A DNA stretch of 39,078 nucleotides from an uncultured Clostridia bacterium (GTDB lineage Bacteria > Bacillota > Clostridia > TANB77 > CAG-508), in NCBI GenBank assembly GCA_934129745.1, contig CAKOWZ010000017.1, positions 1 through 39,078 on the forward strand, given 5' to 3'. Position numbers and translations under genes: made by a program. Each line of letters opens with the position of its first letter. Position 1 is the first letter of the stretch. The notes below the pieces were generated by a model. It worked only from the letters and a program-made list of their open reading frames with translations, was not told where the DNA came from and made no database searches. Below are positions 25,377 through 33,288 of this stretch, one piece after another.

Positions 25377-26022
25377 ATGTTTTTTACTATAGAAGAGGAA
25401 AAAATAAAAGATGAAATTGTGGAAAAAAAATCTAAATTTATTGCAACTTTATTTTATATAAATACAGAACAACAAGCACAAGAGATTTTAAAAAATGTAA
25501 AAAAACAATATTATGATGCAAGACACAATTGTTTTGCATATAGAATAATGACGGAAAATGGAATTATAGAAAAATTTAGTGATGATGGAGAACCAAGCCG
25601 GAACTGCAGGTGGACCAATGCTTAATATATTAACTAAAAATAATTTATGCAATATTCTTGTTGTTGTAACAAGATATTTTGGAGGAATTTTACTTGGAAC
25701 AGGTGGGCTTGTAAGAGCATATTCTGAAGCTACATCAAAAGTACTAGAAAATGCAACCCTTGCTTGTGAAACTTTAGGTCAAGAAGTGGAAATAGAAATT
25801 GAATATAATCAATTAGAACTGTTTAAATATTATTGTAAAAAAAGAAATATAAATATTGTTAATATAGTATATGAAAACAATATTAAATGTTATGTTGAAG
25901 TTACTAATGAAGAATTACAAGAAATGTTAGATAATAATACAAATAATTGTAATATTTTACACAAACAAATAATAAAAACAAAAAATATTAGAAAAAGACA
26001 AAATAGTTACAAACCTCAGTAA
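25377..26022 (+). CDS. yigZ: YigZ/YvyE (UPF0029, IMPACT-like) protein, read through a +1 frameshift at CGG
   Basis: ATG 25377 opens 74 codons (MFFTIEEEKIKDEIVEKKSKF ... NCFAYRI ... FSDDGEPS), then CGG AAC TGC and a stop seven codons later. Skipping the C at 25599 gives GTAGGPML, which completes the family signature DDGEPSGTAG.P, then the VTRYFGGILLGTGGLVRAYS segment and the C-terminal alpha/beta domain, about 214 residues in all as expected. The exact fit of the signature on both sides shows that the sequence is otherwise intact. There is no clear Shine-Dalgarno before the ATG. The family is linked to translation or proline-related enzymes; function uncertain. Confidence 0.87.
25599..25602 (+). 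other. CGGA +1 recoding site in yigZ
   Basis: In-frame CGG after AGC; removing the C restores Ser-Gly-Thr-Ala-Gly in the invariant family motif. This is the clearest evidence that CGGA stands for one glycine. Confidence 0.82.
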
Positions 26023-26069
26023 TTTCAGTAAAATAGCAATAGAAAAAAATTTATAATAAAACATAAATT

Positions 26070-26102
26070 GGAAATAATTTCCAAAAAATGGAAAAAATTT
26101 CC
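26070..26102 (+). promoter_or_regulatory. Twin palindromic operator upstream of spo0A
   Basis: Two 13-bp palindromes, GGAAATAATTTCC (26070-26082) and GGAAAAAATTTCC (26090-26102), have start points 20 bp apart, two helical turns, and end 9 bp before the -35 box. They do not match the Spo0A box (TGTCGAA), so another dimeric regulator is likely. Confidence 0.6.
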
Positions 26103-26111
26103 AAAAAAGTA

Positions 26112-26140
26112 TTGCAAAATAATGAATAAAATAATATAAT
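26112..26140 (+). promoter_or_regulatory. spo0A promoter
   Basis: TTGCAA (26112-26117) and TATAAT (26135-26140) are 17 bp apart, a good vegetative promoter about 55 bp before the start codon. Confidence 0.78.
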
Positions 26141-26196
26141 CAGAATTGTAAAATTTTTCCAGTTTTACAAAATATTTAAACAGGAGGATGAAAAAG

Positions 26197-27015
26197 GTGG
26201 ATAATAAAATAACAGTATTAATAGCAGATGACAATCGTGACTTTGCTATGACATTATTAGAAAATTTAAAAGAAGAAAAAGACTTGGAAGTAGTGGGAAT
26301 AGCAAAAGATGGAAATGAAGCTGTAGAATTAATATCAATTACTAAACCAGATATTGCAATATTAGATGTTATAATGCCACATTTAGACGGACTAGGAGTA
26401 TTGGAAAAAATAAATGAATCACAAATGGAAAATAAACCAACATGTATAATGTTATCAGCTGTAGGACAAGAAAAGATAACTCAAAAAGCTATAGAATTAG
26501 GCGCACAATATTACATAATAAAACCATTTGAAATTAATGTATTAATAAAAAGAATAAAAGAAATAAGAACATTTCAACCAATGGCAAATAAAGTAAGTTT
26601 TATGACAAAAGAAATAAAAGCACCTTATATTGAGATACAAAAAGATAACAAAAATTCGTCAGAAAATTTAGAGGCTTTAGTAACAAATTTGATTCATGAG
26701 GTTGGAGTTCCAGCACATATAAAAGGATATCAATATTTAAGAGAAGCAATCATGATGGTTATAAATGATACAGAAGTAATTAATCAAATTACAAAACAAT
26801 TATATCCAGAGATAGCAGACAAATATCATACAACACCAAGTAGAGTAGAACGTGCAATTCGTCACGCAATTGAGGTAGCATGGGCACGTGGACAAATTGA
26901 TATAGTTGAAAGAATATTTGGTTCTACAATTTCGAATTCTAAAGGTAAACCTACAAATTCAGAATTTATAGCTATGATTGCTGATAAATTAAGATTAGAA
27001 TTAAAAACTGCGTAA
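26197..27015 (+). CDS. spo0A: Sporulation master regulator Spo0A
   Basis: I start at GTG 26197, nine bases after AGGAGG; the ATG at 26188 touches that site. The 272-residue protein has a receiver domain with acidic pocket DDN (11-13), phospho-acceptor Asp57 (LDVIMPHLDG) and the conserved KPF lysine, then the Spo0A-specific DNA-binding domain with the recognition helix TTPSRVERAIRHAIEVAW. It is complete and of usual length. It marks the organism as a spore former or recent descendant. Confidence 0.97.
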   Translation: MDNKITVLIADDNRDFAMTLLENLKEEKDLEVVGIAKDGNEAVELISITKPDIAILDVIMPHLDGLGVLEKINESQMENKPTCIMLSAVGQEKITQKAIELGAQYYIIKPFEINVLIKRIKEIRTFQPMANKVSFMTKEIKAPYIEIQKDNKNSSENLEALVTNLIHEVGVPAHIKGYQYLREAIMMVINDTEVINQITKQLYPEIADKYHTTPSRVERAIRHAIEVAWARGQIDIVERIFGSTISNSKGKPTNSEFIAMIADKLRLELKTA

Positions 27016-27268
27016 ATTATTAAATAAACATATTTTATTTTCACTAAAGAATGTTAAACATTGTGTTGTGATTGTAAGATATGTTTTTACTTTGATTTAA
27101 AATTAAGGAATAAAAAAATTGAAATAACATATTCTACATTAGAAGCTTGTATTATATGAATTTTGATTTATTATAGTAATTGTTATTGTAATTATAATTT
27201 TAATATAATAATAAAAAAATTCATATAAAAAAACTCATAGAGATAAAACACTTATGGGAGGTACAATT
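27016..27268 (+). other. AT-rich spacer between spo0A and yyaC
   Basis: No gene or convincing terminator is visible. AT-rich stretches such as TTTAATATAATAATA near 27200 could hold a sporulation-sigma promoter, but I cannot assign one with confidence. Confidence 0.5.
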
Positions 27269-27877
27269 GTGCAAAATAGTGTAGAATATAAAAGATTTGT
27301 ATGGGAATTTGAAAATATTATAGATCAAAATAAATATTGTGATAATTTTATTTTTTTATGCATAGGTACAACATCTATAATTGGGGATTCTTTTGGACCT
27401 ATTGTTGGTAGAAAATTAAAAGAAAAATTATGCAATACTGCAAATATAAAGATAATTGGAGATTTTGAAAAATGTATAACTTATAATGATATATGCACTA
27501 ATAGAATATTCAAAAATAGCATATTTACAAATGATAATATTTATACAGATAAATTTTATGAATGTAGAATTACTAAAGAGAAAAATCTAATAATAGCATT
27601 AGATTCTGCTTTATCATTACAACAAAATATTGGAAAAGTATTTGTTCATAACAGAGGGTTAAAATATGCTGAATCATTAAAAAAGAAGAATTCTATAATT
27701 GGAGATATAAGTATAAAAGCTGTTGTAGGAGAAAATAGAGATAATTGTTTGCAAAATTTTAATATACTTAAAAATGCTTCATATGAAAGAATTGAAAAAA
27801 TGTCAAGTTTAGTTTCAAAGGGAATTGTTGAGGTTATGTATAAAAAAAACAATATTGGAAAAAATATCTGTAAATGA
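27269..27877 (+). CDS. yyaC: Spore protease-like YyaC (DUF1256)
   Basis: I start at GTG 27269, six bases after GGGAGGT; the ATG at 27254 precedes that site. The 202-residue protein shows the DUF1256/YyaC pattern FLCIGTTSIIGDSFGPIVG and IIALDSALS, related to the germination protease GPR. In Bacillus yyaC is expressed in sporulation; its substrate is not known. It is immediately followed by a small tail-anchored protein. Confidence 0.87.
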   Translation: MQNSVEYKRFVWEFENIIDQNKYCDNFIFLCIGTTSIIGDSFGPIVGRKLKEKLCNTANIKIIGDFEKCITYNDICTNRIFKNSIFTNDNIYTDKFYECRITKEKNLIIALDSALSLQQNIGKVFVHNRGLKYAESLKKKNSIIGDISIKAVVGENRDNCLQNFNILKNASYERIEKMSSLVSKGIVEVMYKKNNIGKNICK

Positions 27878-27892
27878 AAGGTAAGTGGGATT

Positions 27893-28243
27893 ATGGATAT
27901 TAATAGTATGAGAAATATTGTTATTTTGAAGGATTTGCCTTCTAATTTAGTTGAAGAGGCTTTTGTTGTTTTAAAGAAAAATCAGAAAATTAGAAATGTT
28001 GAATATGCTGATTATAATAATGATAAATTTACTGAAGATTTTGAAAGAGATTATAATTCTGAATTTGTTGTAAAAGAAGCTGAATTATTAATATCTAATT
28101 ATATAAATAAAACAGAAGAAGAATTAGAAAATGATTCTAAAGTTAATTCTAAATTAATTAAAAAATATAAATTAATGAAAATTTTGGTTGGAATATTAGT
28201 ATCACTTCTTATAGGTTGTTGTTGGTATATTTTAAACAAATAA
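27893..28243 (+). CDS. Small C-terminally anchored membrane protein
   Basis: The 116-residue product (MDINSMRNIVILKDLPSNLV...) has a soluble acidic N-terminus and one hydrophobic helix at about 95-113 (MKILVGILVSLLIGCCWYIL) near the end. AAAGGTAAGTGGG stands before ATG, 15 bp after yyaC. I do not recognise the family; cotranscription with yyaC suggests a sporulation or membrane role. Confidence 0.7.
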   Translation: MDINSMRNIVILKDLPSNLVEEAFVVLKKNQKIRNVEYADYNNDKFTEDFERDYNSEFVVKEAELLISNYINKTEEELENDSKVNSKLIKKYKLMKILVGILVSLLIGCCWYILNK

Positions 28244-28292
28244 AAAGTTTTTACTTTATGTGAATATTTTTTTCTTAATAACATATATATTG

Positions 28293-28330
28293 AAAGACAA
28301 GTATGAGTAATTTCATATTTGTCTTTTTTA
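28293..28330 (+). terminator. Rho-independent terminator before the M23 gene
   Basis: A 14-bp stem AAAGACAAGTATGA / TCATATTTGTCTTT with one G-U pair and a six-base loop, followed by T residues. Confidence 0.82.
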
Positions 28331-28357
28331 TGATTGGTTACAAAGGAGATGGTGCAT

Positions 28358-29456
28358 ATGGAAAGAGTAATTTCACCAGAGGAAAGAATAAGAAGAGCTG
28401 AAGAAATTTATTATAGGAGAAAAAATCAGGATGGTACTAGAGTGTTAGGAACTTCAGTTAATATTGAAAATGAAAATAAAGTTTCATTAGGAAAAAAAAT
28501 GATTATACAAATTTTAATTTGTATATGTATTTATTCTGTATTTGGAGTATTAAAAAATTCAAAAAATATTTTTAGTGATAATGTTATTAATCATACAAAA
28601 ACTGTGCTTAGTTATGATGTTAATTTACCACAAGTTTATAATCAGTGTAAGGAATATTTTAATGGAGATTTTAATAAGATAATAAAAACAAATATATTAA
28701 ATAAAGATTTTGGAAATGAAAAAGGTGAAGAAAATACTAATAGTGATAATATAAATAATTCACAAAACCAGCAAAATGATTTACAACAACAAGAACGAAA
28801 TCAGGAAGATCAAAATCAACAAGAACAAAATCAGCAAAATCAAAATACACAGGAAAATCAAAACACAGAAAATTCTCAAACAAATCCACAAGAACAACAA
28901 AATCAATCAAACCAAGAAAACAATCAATCAGAACAAGATAATCAATCAAATTTAGGAATTCGGAGGAGGAATAGACAGTTCTCAAGTTAAAGGAAATGAT
29001 GGAACAATTCAAGCTAGAATTGATGCTCAAAATATGATACAAATGGAACAAGATGCTCAATATATAAAACAAAACTGTAATTTAATTCATCCAATCGAAG
29101 GAAAAATAACATCTGTTTTTGGAAGTAGAGAACCTACTGAAATTGTTTCAGAATTTCATCAAGGGATTGATATAGGAGCAACAACTGGAACTGTTATACA
29201 TGCTGCAATGGAAGGAAAAGTTGTGGCTTCTTCATATGCAGGGGATTATGGGAATCATATAAAAATTCAAAATGGAGAGGTATTAACTGTATATGCTCAT
29301 TGTAGTGAATTAAATGTAAAAGTTGGGGATTATGTTACACAAGGTCAACAAATAGGAAAAGTGGGTGCAACAGGTAAAGTTACAGGTCCTCATTTGCATT
29401 TTGAATTTCGAAGAAGCGGGAGATATGTAGATCCTCAGTTAATTATGAATTTTTAA
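28358..29456 (+). CDS. M23 (LytM) membrane protein, SpoIVFA-like, read through a +1 frameshift at CGG
   Basis: I start at ATG 28358, nine bases after AAAGGAG. The first frame gives 201 residues: a basic N-terminus, one membrane helix (about 48-66), an extracytoplasmic stretch, a long Gln/Asn linker, then NLGI and CGG AGG AGG ... TAA. Skipping the C at 28961 gives GGGIDSSQVKGNDG and an M23 domain with HQGID, AHCSEL and HLHFEF, so the Lys-free HxxxD and HxH zinc ligands are intact. The total is about 365 residues. The next gene is a SpoIVFB-type protease, and SpoIVFA of Bacillus (membrane helix plus LytM) is encoded just before spoIVFB, so this is probably its counterpart; a SpoIIQ-like role is the alternative. 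Confidence 0.82.
28961..28964 (+). other. CGGA +1 recoding site in the M23 gene
   Basis: In-frame CGG after ATT, followed in zero frame by two AGG codons and a stop after six more codons. The +1 frame gives Gly-Gly-Gly and joins the linker to the M23 domain. Confidence 0.75.
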
Positions 29457-29480
29457 ACTTATCATGTAAGGAGAGAGTAA

Positions 29481-30137
29481 ATGCAAATAAAAATCGATTT
29501 AAAAATATTTATTTTTATAATTATTTTTATAATTACAAGACAAATTGAAATTTATGGAATGCTAATGTTATTTGCTTTTTTACATGAATTAGGACATCTA
29601 TTTGCAGGAATTTTATTAGGATTTAAACCACAATCATTAAAATTAAATGCGTTAGGATTGTCAGTAAACTTTAAAGTAAATACAAAGGATTATAATTCAA
29701 AATTAAAAAATGGAAATATTTTGGCAGTAAAAAAATTAGTGATAGCAATAAGTGGACCATTAGTTAATTTTTTATTAGTTTTTTTATTTTTTCTTTTTAA
29801 TGGTAAAATATTTGGAATTGAAAAAAATATATTAATATATTCAAATCTTTTAATAGGTTTATTTAATTTAATACCAATTTATCCATTAGATGGGGGGAGA
29901 ATAGTAAAAAATATTTTACATATAAGTAGTGGATTAGAAGATACATATAGTTATATGAGTTTAATTTCTTTTGTTAGTATAGTTTTTTTAACAGTGTTTT
30001 CTAGTATTATGATTATATATTTAAAAAATATAGCAATATTGCTTATTATAGGATATTTATGGTATTTAGTAATTTCAGAAAATAAAATATATAATCAAAA
30101 AGTTAAAATATATGAAATAATTGAGAAGTTGAATTAG
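29481..30137 (+). CDS. spoIVFB: Intramembrane metalloprotease SpoIVFB-like (M50)
   Basis: The 218-residue protein has five or six membrane helices, the zinc motif HELGH in the second (about residues 36-40) and the third ligand in PIYPLDGGRI. These are S2P/M50 features; size and the preceding M23 gene match SpoIVFB, which cleaves pro-sigma-K in the mother cell. AAGGAGAG precedes ATG by six bases and the gene follows the M23 gene after 24 bp. Confidence 0.9.
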   Translation: MQIKIDLKIFIFIIIFIITRQIEIYGMLMLFAFLHELGHLFAGILLGFKPQSLKLNALGLSVNFKVNTKDYNSKLKNGNILAVKKLVIAISGPLVNFLLVFLFFLFNGKIFGIEKNILIYSNLLIGLFNLIPIYPLDGGRIVKNILHISSGLEDTYSYMSLISFVSIVFLTVFSSIMIIYLKNIAILLIIGYLWYLVISENKIYNQKVKIYEIIEKLN

Positions 30138-30205
30138 AATATTTGAAATAATTGAAAATTTAATTAAAATAATTGAGAAAAATAAATTAAAAAATTTATA
30201 AAAAT

Positions 30206-30246
30206 AAAAACCTATAAAATTTAATTTTTTTATAAGTTTTTATTTT
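30206..30246. terminator. Bidirectional terminator between spoIVFB and mscL
   Basis: An AT-rich hairpin AAAAACCTATAAAA / TTTTTATAAGTTTTTA with T- and A-runs on both sides lies between convergent genes. Confidence 0.7.
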
Positions 30247-30290
30247 TATGGTTATTAATTATAAAATAATCTATGTAATTTTTTGCAAGC

Positions 30291-30809
30291 TTATTCATTA
30301 GCATGTTTTTCAGCATGTTCTTCAGAATGTTTTTCAGAATGTTCCTCAACATGTTCTTCATGTAAATCAGATGTACAATGAGGACATTTTGTTGCTTTAT
30401 AAGCAATTTCTGTATAACAATAAGGACATAATTTTGTTTCTGGTTCAACATCTTCTGAAATTTCTTTTGTTGATTCATGATGTCTAACTTTAGCAGCAAT
30501 TTTTTCTAATCTTTCTTTGCTTTTTTTATTAGCTGTATTAACTGCTTTAACCATTAAAAATAATACTAGTGCAACAATTAGAAAATTAATCACAGCTGTA
30601 ATAAATGTACCATAATCAAGGTATTGTCCACTATTTCCTAGAGGAATTGTTCCATGTACTTCTGCACCACCAATTAATCCTAATATTGGTTGAATAAATG
30701 AACTTGTTAAAGCTGTAACTATATCAGAAAAAGCACCTCCTATGATAACACCAATTGCTAAATCCATTACATTTCCTTTTGAAATAAATTCTTTAAATTC
30801 CTTAAACAT
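30291..30809 (-). CDS. mscL: Large-conductance mechanosensitive channel with zinc ribbon and His-rich tail
   Basis: The 172-residue protein begins FKEFISKGNVMDLAIGVIIGGAF, the MscL first helix, with the second helix at about 68-88 (TFITAVINFLIVALVLFLMV). The usual protein is 120-150 residues and ends soon after a cytosolic helix. Here a CPYC...CPHC zinc ribbon (about 128-145) follows, then a tail of Glu-Glu-His/Glu-Lys-His repeats. MscL releases solutes on hypo-osmotic shock. The extra domain suggests metal binding. AGGAGG stands before ATG. Confidence 0.95.
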   Translation of the reverse strand: MFKEFKEFISKGNVMDLAIGVIIGGAFSDIVTALTSSFIQPILGLIGGAEVHGTIPLGNSGQYLDYGTFITAVINFLIVALVLFLMVKAVNTANKKSKERLEKIAAKVRHHESTKEISEDVEPETKLCPYCYTEIAYKATKCPHCTSDLHEEHVEEHSEKHSEEHAEKHANE

Positions 30810-30915
30810 AAGATTTCCTCCTTTTTATTTTCAGATATTTAAAATATAGTATATTTTACGAAAAATGTCAAATTTTGATGGCAATGTATGTAATTAAAAA
30901 AATTCAAAAAAAGTA

Positions 30916-30944
30916 TTGACCGATAGTGACTACCGTGATATATA
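30916..30944 (+). promoter_or_regulatory. Promoter with an operator-like palindrome in the spacer
   Basis: TTGACC (30916-30921) and TATATA (30939-30944) are 17 bp apart. Between them CGATAGTGACTACCG (30921-30935) is an imperfect 15-bp palindrome (CG.TAGT/ACTA.CG), and TAGTGATATC repeats the TAGTGA half-site just after the -10. This is the layout of a promoter blocked by a dimeric repressor. Confidence 0.62.
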
Positions 30945-30978
30945 GTGATATCAAAATATATAAGAGGAGTGGTAAATT

Positions 30979-31083
30979 ATGTATGAAATTTTAAATAAAA
31001 TTAATAATCCAGAGGAATTATTGAAAAAGAAAAAGATGGATTTAGATTCAATTATTGATTATATAAAAAAATGTAATTTATAA
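30979..31083 (+). CDS. 34-residue peptide upstream of exporter gene
   Basis: MYEILNKINNPEELLKKKKM and 14 more residues, with a GAGGAG site ten bases upstream and the operator-bearing promoter above. It could be a leader peptide or the start of a regulator whose remainder is gone. The 160 bp to the exporter contain only a tiny further ORF (31110-31145). Confidence 0.5.
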   Translation: MYEILNKINNPEELLKKKKMDLDSIIDYIKKCNL

Positions 31084-31251
31084 AAAAAGTGAAAGGATGT
31101 GATGTAATTATGATTAAAAATAATAATAAGGTGGTTTTAAATTAATATATTAAGAAAAAATATTGAATTATAAGCATAATTGAAGTTATATGTTTTTTTG
31201 AAATCACTATAAAAAGAACATTTAGTAAATCAAAAATAGGGAGAATTGAAA

Positions 31252-32460
31252 ATGAAAAAATGTATAACAGAGTTAAAAACAAATGATGTAATGAATAAAA
31301 ACATAAGAATAATGGGACTATTAAATCTATTAATGGATTTTAAATTATATGGGGCATTTGCTATAATATATTATTCTGAATTATCAAATTCAATGATGTT
31401 GGGAATGAGTATATTTAGCATAACAATGATTGCTAGTGCGGTTTTTGAATTCCCAACAGGAATTATTGCTGACAAAATTGGAAGAAAAAATACAGTAATT
31501 ATGGGGTGTATAAACTCATTAATTTATGCAATAATTTTAGCATTTACTACTTCATATATTGGATTAGTAGTATCAGCTATATTTGAAGGATTAGAAAGAG
31601 CTTTTTTTAGTGGAAATAATAGTGCTTTTATATTTGATAATTTAAAACAAAATGGAAAAGAATCAGAATACAAATATTATCTTGGAAAAACAAATTCAAT
31701 GTATTATGTAGCTGGAATTTTAAGTACAATATTAGGAGCAATAGTTGCATATTTTACATCAATAAGGGTTTTGATGATTTTATCTGTAATACCTAGAATT
31801 TTTGAAGTTTTATTATCACTTAGATTAAAAGAAGTAAAAAAATTCTCTAATGAAAATGAAAATATTTTTGCTCAAATAAAAAGTGTTATAAATTTAGTTA
31901 AAGATAATAAAATTCTAAAAAAACAAATAATTGCAGATGGAATTTCTGATGGAATAGGTGAGGCAACATATCAATTTAGAAGTGAATTTTATAAAATGGT
32001 TTGGCCAGTATGGGCTGTTGGAATACCAGGAATTTTATCTAATATAGGGGCTTTTGTTGGAAGTTGGTTTAGTGGTAAAATTTTAAAAAAATGGGCTAAT
32101 GAAAAAGTGATAATTTTTTCTAATGTATTTAGTGTTATATCAAATTGGATAAGTTTAATAATGAACAATTTTTTATCTCCATTTGTAATGATAACAAATT
32201 CTGTATTTCCTACAGATGTGGCCAAAAGCGATATTTCACAGAACTTATATAATGATAAATATAGAAGTAGTATGGGTTCATTAAAATCTCTTGTGGCTAG
32301 TATATTATATGCAGTTTTTGCTGTTTTGGTAGGATGTGTGGCTGATTTTAAAGGAGCTTTGGTTGCTTTGTTTGTTGCTCAAATATTGAAATTTGTTGTT
32401 ATTGGGGTGTATGTTAAGATATATTTTATGAGAAGAAATGTGGGGGAAAATAAATTATGA
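31252..32460 (+). CDS. MFS transporter
   Basis: I start at ATG 31252, seven bases after AGGGAGA. The 402-residue protein has about 12 hydrophobic segments and the MFS loop motif GIIADKIGRKNTV after helix 2. It looks like a drug or metabolite exporter; substrate unknown. Its TGA overlaps the ATG of the nucleotidyltransferase gene (ATGA), so the two are translationally coupled. The promoter at 30916 probably drives both. Confidence 0.9.
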   Translation: MKKCITELKTNDVMNKNIRIMGLLNLLMDFKLYGAFAIIYYSELSNSMMLGMSIFSITMIASAVFEFPTGIIADKIGRKNTVIMGCINSLIYAIILAFTTSYIGLVVSAIFEGLERAFFSGNNSAFIFDNLKQNGKESEYKYYLGKTNSMYYVAGILSTILGAIVAYFTSIRVLMILSVIPRIFEVLLSLRLKEVKKFSNENENIFAQIKSVINLVKDNKILKKQIIADGISDGIGEATYQFRSEFYKMVWPVWAVGIPGILSNIGAFVGSWFSGKILKKWANEKVIIFSNVFSVISNWISLIMNNFLSPFVMITNSVFPTDVAKSDISQNLYNDKYRSSMGSLKSLVASILYAVFAVLVGCVADFKGALVALFVAQILKFVVIGVYVKIYFMRRNVGENKL

Positions 32461-32846
32461 ACAAAGAAGAATTATTAAAACTAGTAGAAAGTTTAAATTT
32501 ACCTAAAAGCGAATATTATATTTTAGGTGGTGGTAGTTTAGTTATGTTTGGGATAAAAGAAACAACTTCAGATTTAGACTTATGCGTATCAGAAGAATTA
32601 TTTGCTAGATTGAAACAGGAATATAATCTTAATGAAAAAGATAAAAAAGAATGTGGTTTTTATCAAATATCAGATATTATTGAGGTTATTCCTAATCAAA
32701 AAGAGGAGTTTACTTGTGAAGAAATTGAGGGATATCAAGTTGAAAAATTAAAAAGAATACTTGAATTTAAGAAAAAAAGAAATGCACCAAAGGATCAACC
32801 ATATATTGAAAAAATTGCTAAATATTTAGAAGAACACAAACATTAA
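32457..32846 (+). CDS. Small nucleotidyltransferase-fold protein
   Basis: The 129-residue protein has YYILGGGSLVMFGIKETTSDLDL, the GG(G)S...D(L)D core of the DNA polymerase-beta/AbiEii-like nucleotidyltransferase superfamily. Many such proteins are toxins of toxin-antitoxin or abortive infection systems or antibiotic-modifying enzymes; no partner antitoxin is obvious here. It overlaps the exporter gene by four bases. Confidence 0.8.
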   Translation: MNKEELLKLVESLNLPKSEYYILGGGSLVMFGIKETTSDLDLCVSEELFARLKQEYNLNEKDKKECGFYQISDIIEVIPNQKEEFTCEEIEGYQVEKLKRILEFKKKRNAPKDQPYIEKIAKYLEEHKH

Positions 32847-33113
32847 AAAATACAAGTTATAAAATGAAATTTTCTTGAAATTTAAATCATAGTGTAAGAA
32901 AAAAGATAATATATAAGTAATCTCTCAAACGAGCAGTGTGTTTAACTTATAGTTATGCACAGAGAAACAAAAATTTCAACTAAAATATAACGCGTAATAT
33001 TTAAAGTTTGCTATATAAATAATAGATAATAGTAATGTAAATATTGACTATATAAATTATAAGAATGTTAATTAAAATGAAATACTATAACTATAGAAAT
33101 AGAATTAATAGTG
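32847..33113 (+). other. AT-rich noncoding region after the nucleotidyltransferase gene
   Basis: No gene is visible. TTGACT at 33044 is a fair -35 box without a good -10 at 17 bp. It leads into the attenuator-like structures that follow. Confidence 0.45.
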
Positions 33114-33182
33114 TTATAGCATTTGAAAGCAACAAATCAACTACTCAACTACTGTTTGTATTGCTATAATTTTTGTTGCTTT
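33114..33182 (+). promoter_or_regulatory. Attenuator-like leader with competing hairpins
   Basis: Terminator stem AAAGCAACAAA (33126-33136) / TTTGTTGCTTT (33172-33182), followed by T5, competes with TTATAGCA (33114-33121) / TGCTATAA (33162-33169), since the latter encloses one arm of the former. This is an antiterminator/terminator layout. No T-box or known riboswitch core is recognised. Confidence 0.5.
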
Positions 33183-33199
33183 TTTATTACTGTGTTTAT

Positions 33200-33236
33200 A
33201 AAGGATGAGTTACTTTTGGTAATTTTATCCTTTTTT
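33200..33236 (+). terminator. Second terminator upstream of the kinase gene
   Basis: AAAGGAT / ATCCTTT with additional TTAC/GTAA pairing inside, followed by T6. With the preceding hairpin it forms two tandem terminators within 110 bp. Confidence 0.7.
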
Positions 33237-33288
33237 ATAATAAAAAACAGAATATAAAAACTTATTTATAATAGGAGGTGAAATATTA

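Noticed and set aside
11388..28964. Sequencing or assembly error as the cause of the four frameshifts
   Set aside because: All four are the same event (a C before GGA/GGT, not in homopolymers), and CGG is otherwise absent in frame from native genes. Random errors would vary in base and context. It cannot be fully excluded without reads.
30230..30499. Minus-strand 89-codon ORF overlapping the mscL 3' end
   Set aside because: It is an out-of-frame shadow of the repetitive mscL tail.
33044..33072. Promoter for the kinase operon at TTGACT 33044
   Set aside because: No acceptable -10 element lies at the correct spacing, so I did not list it.
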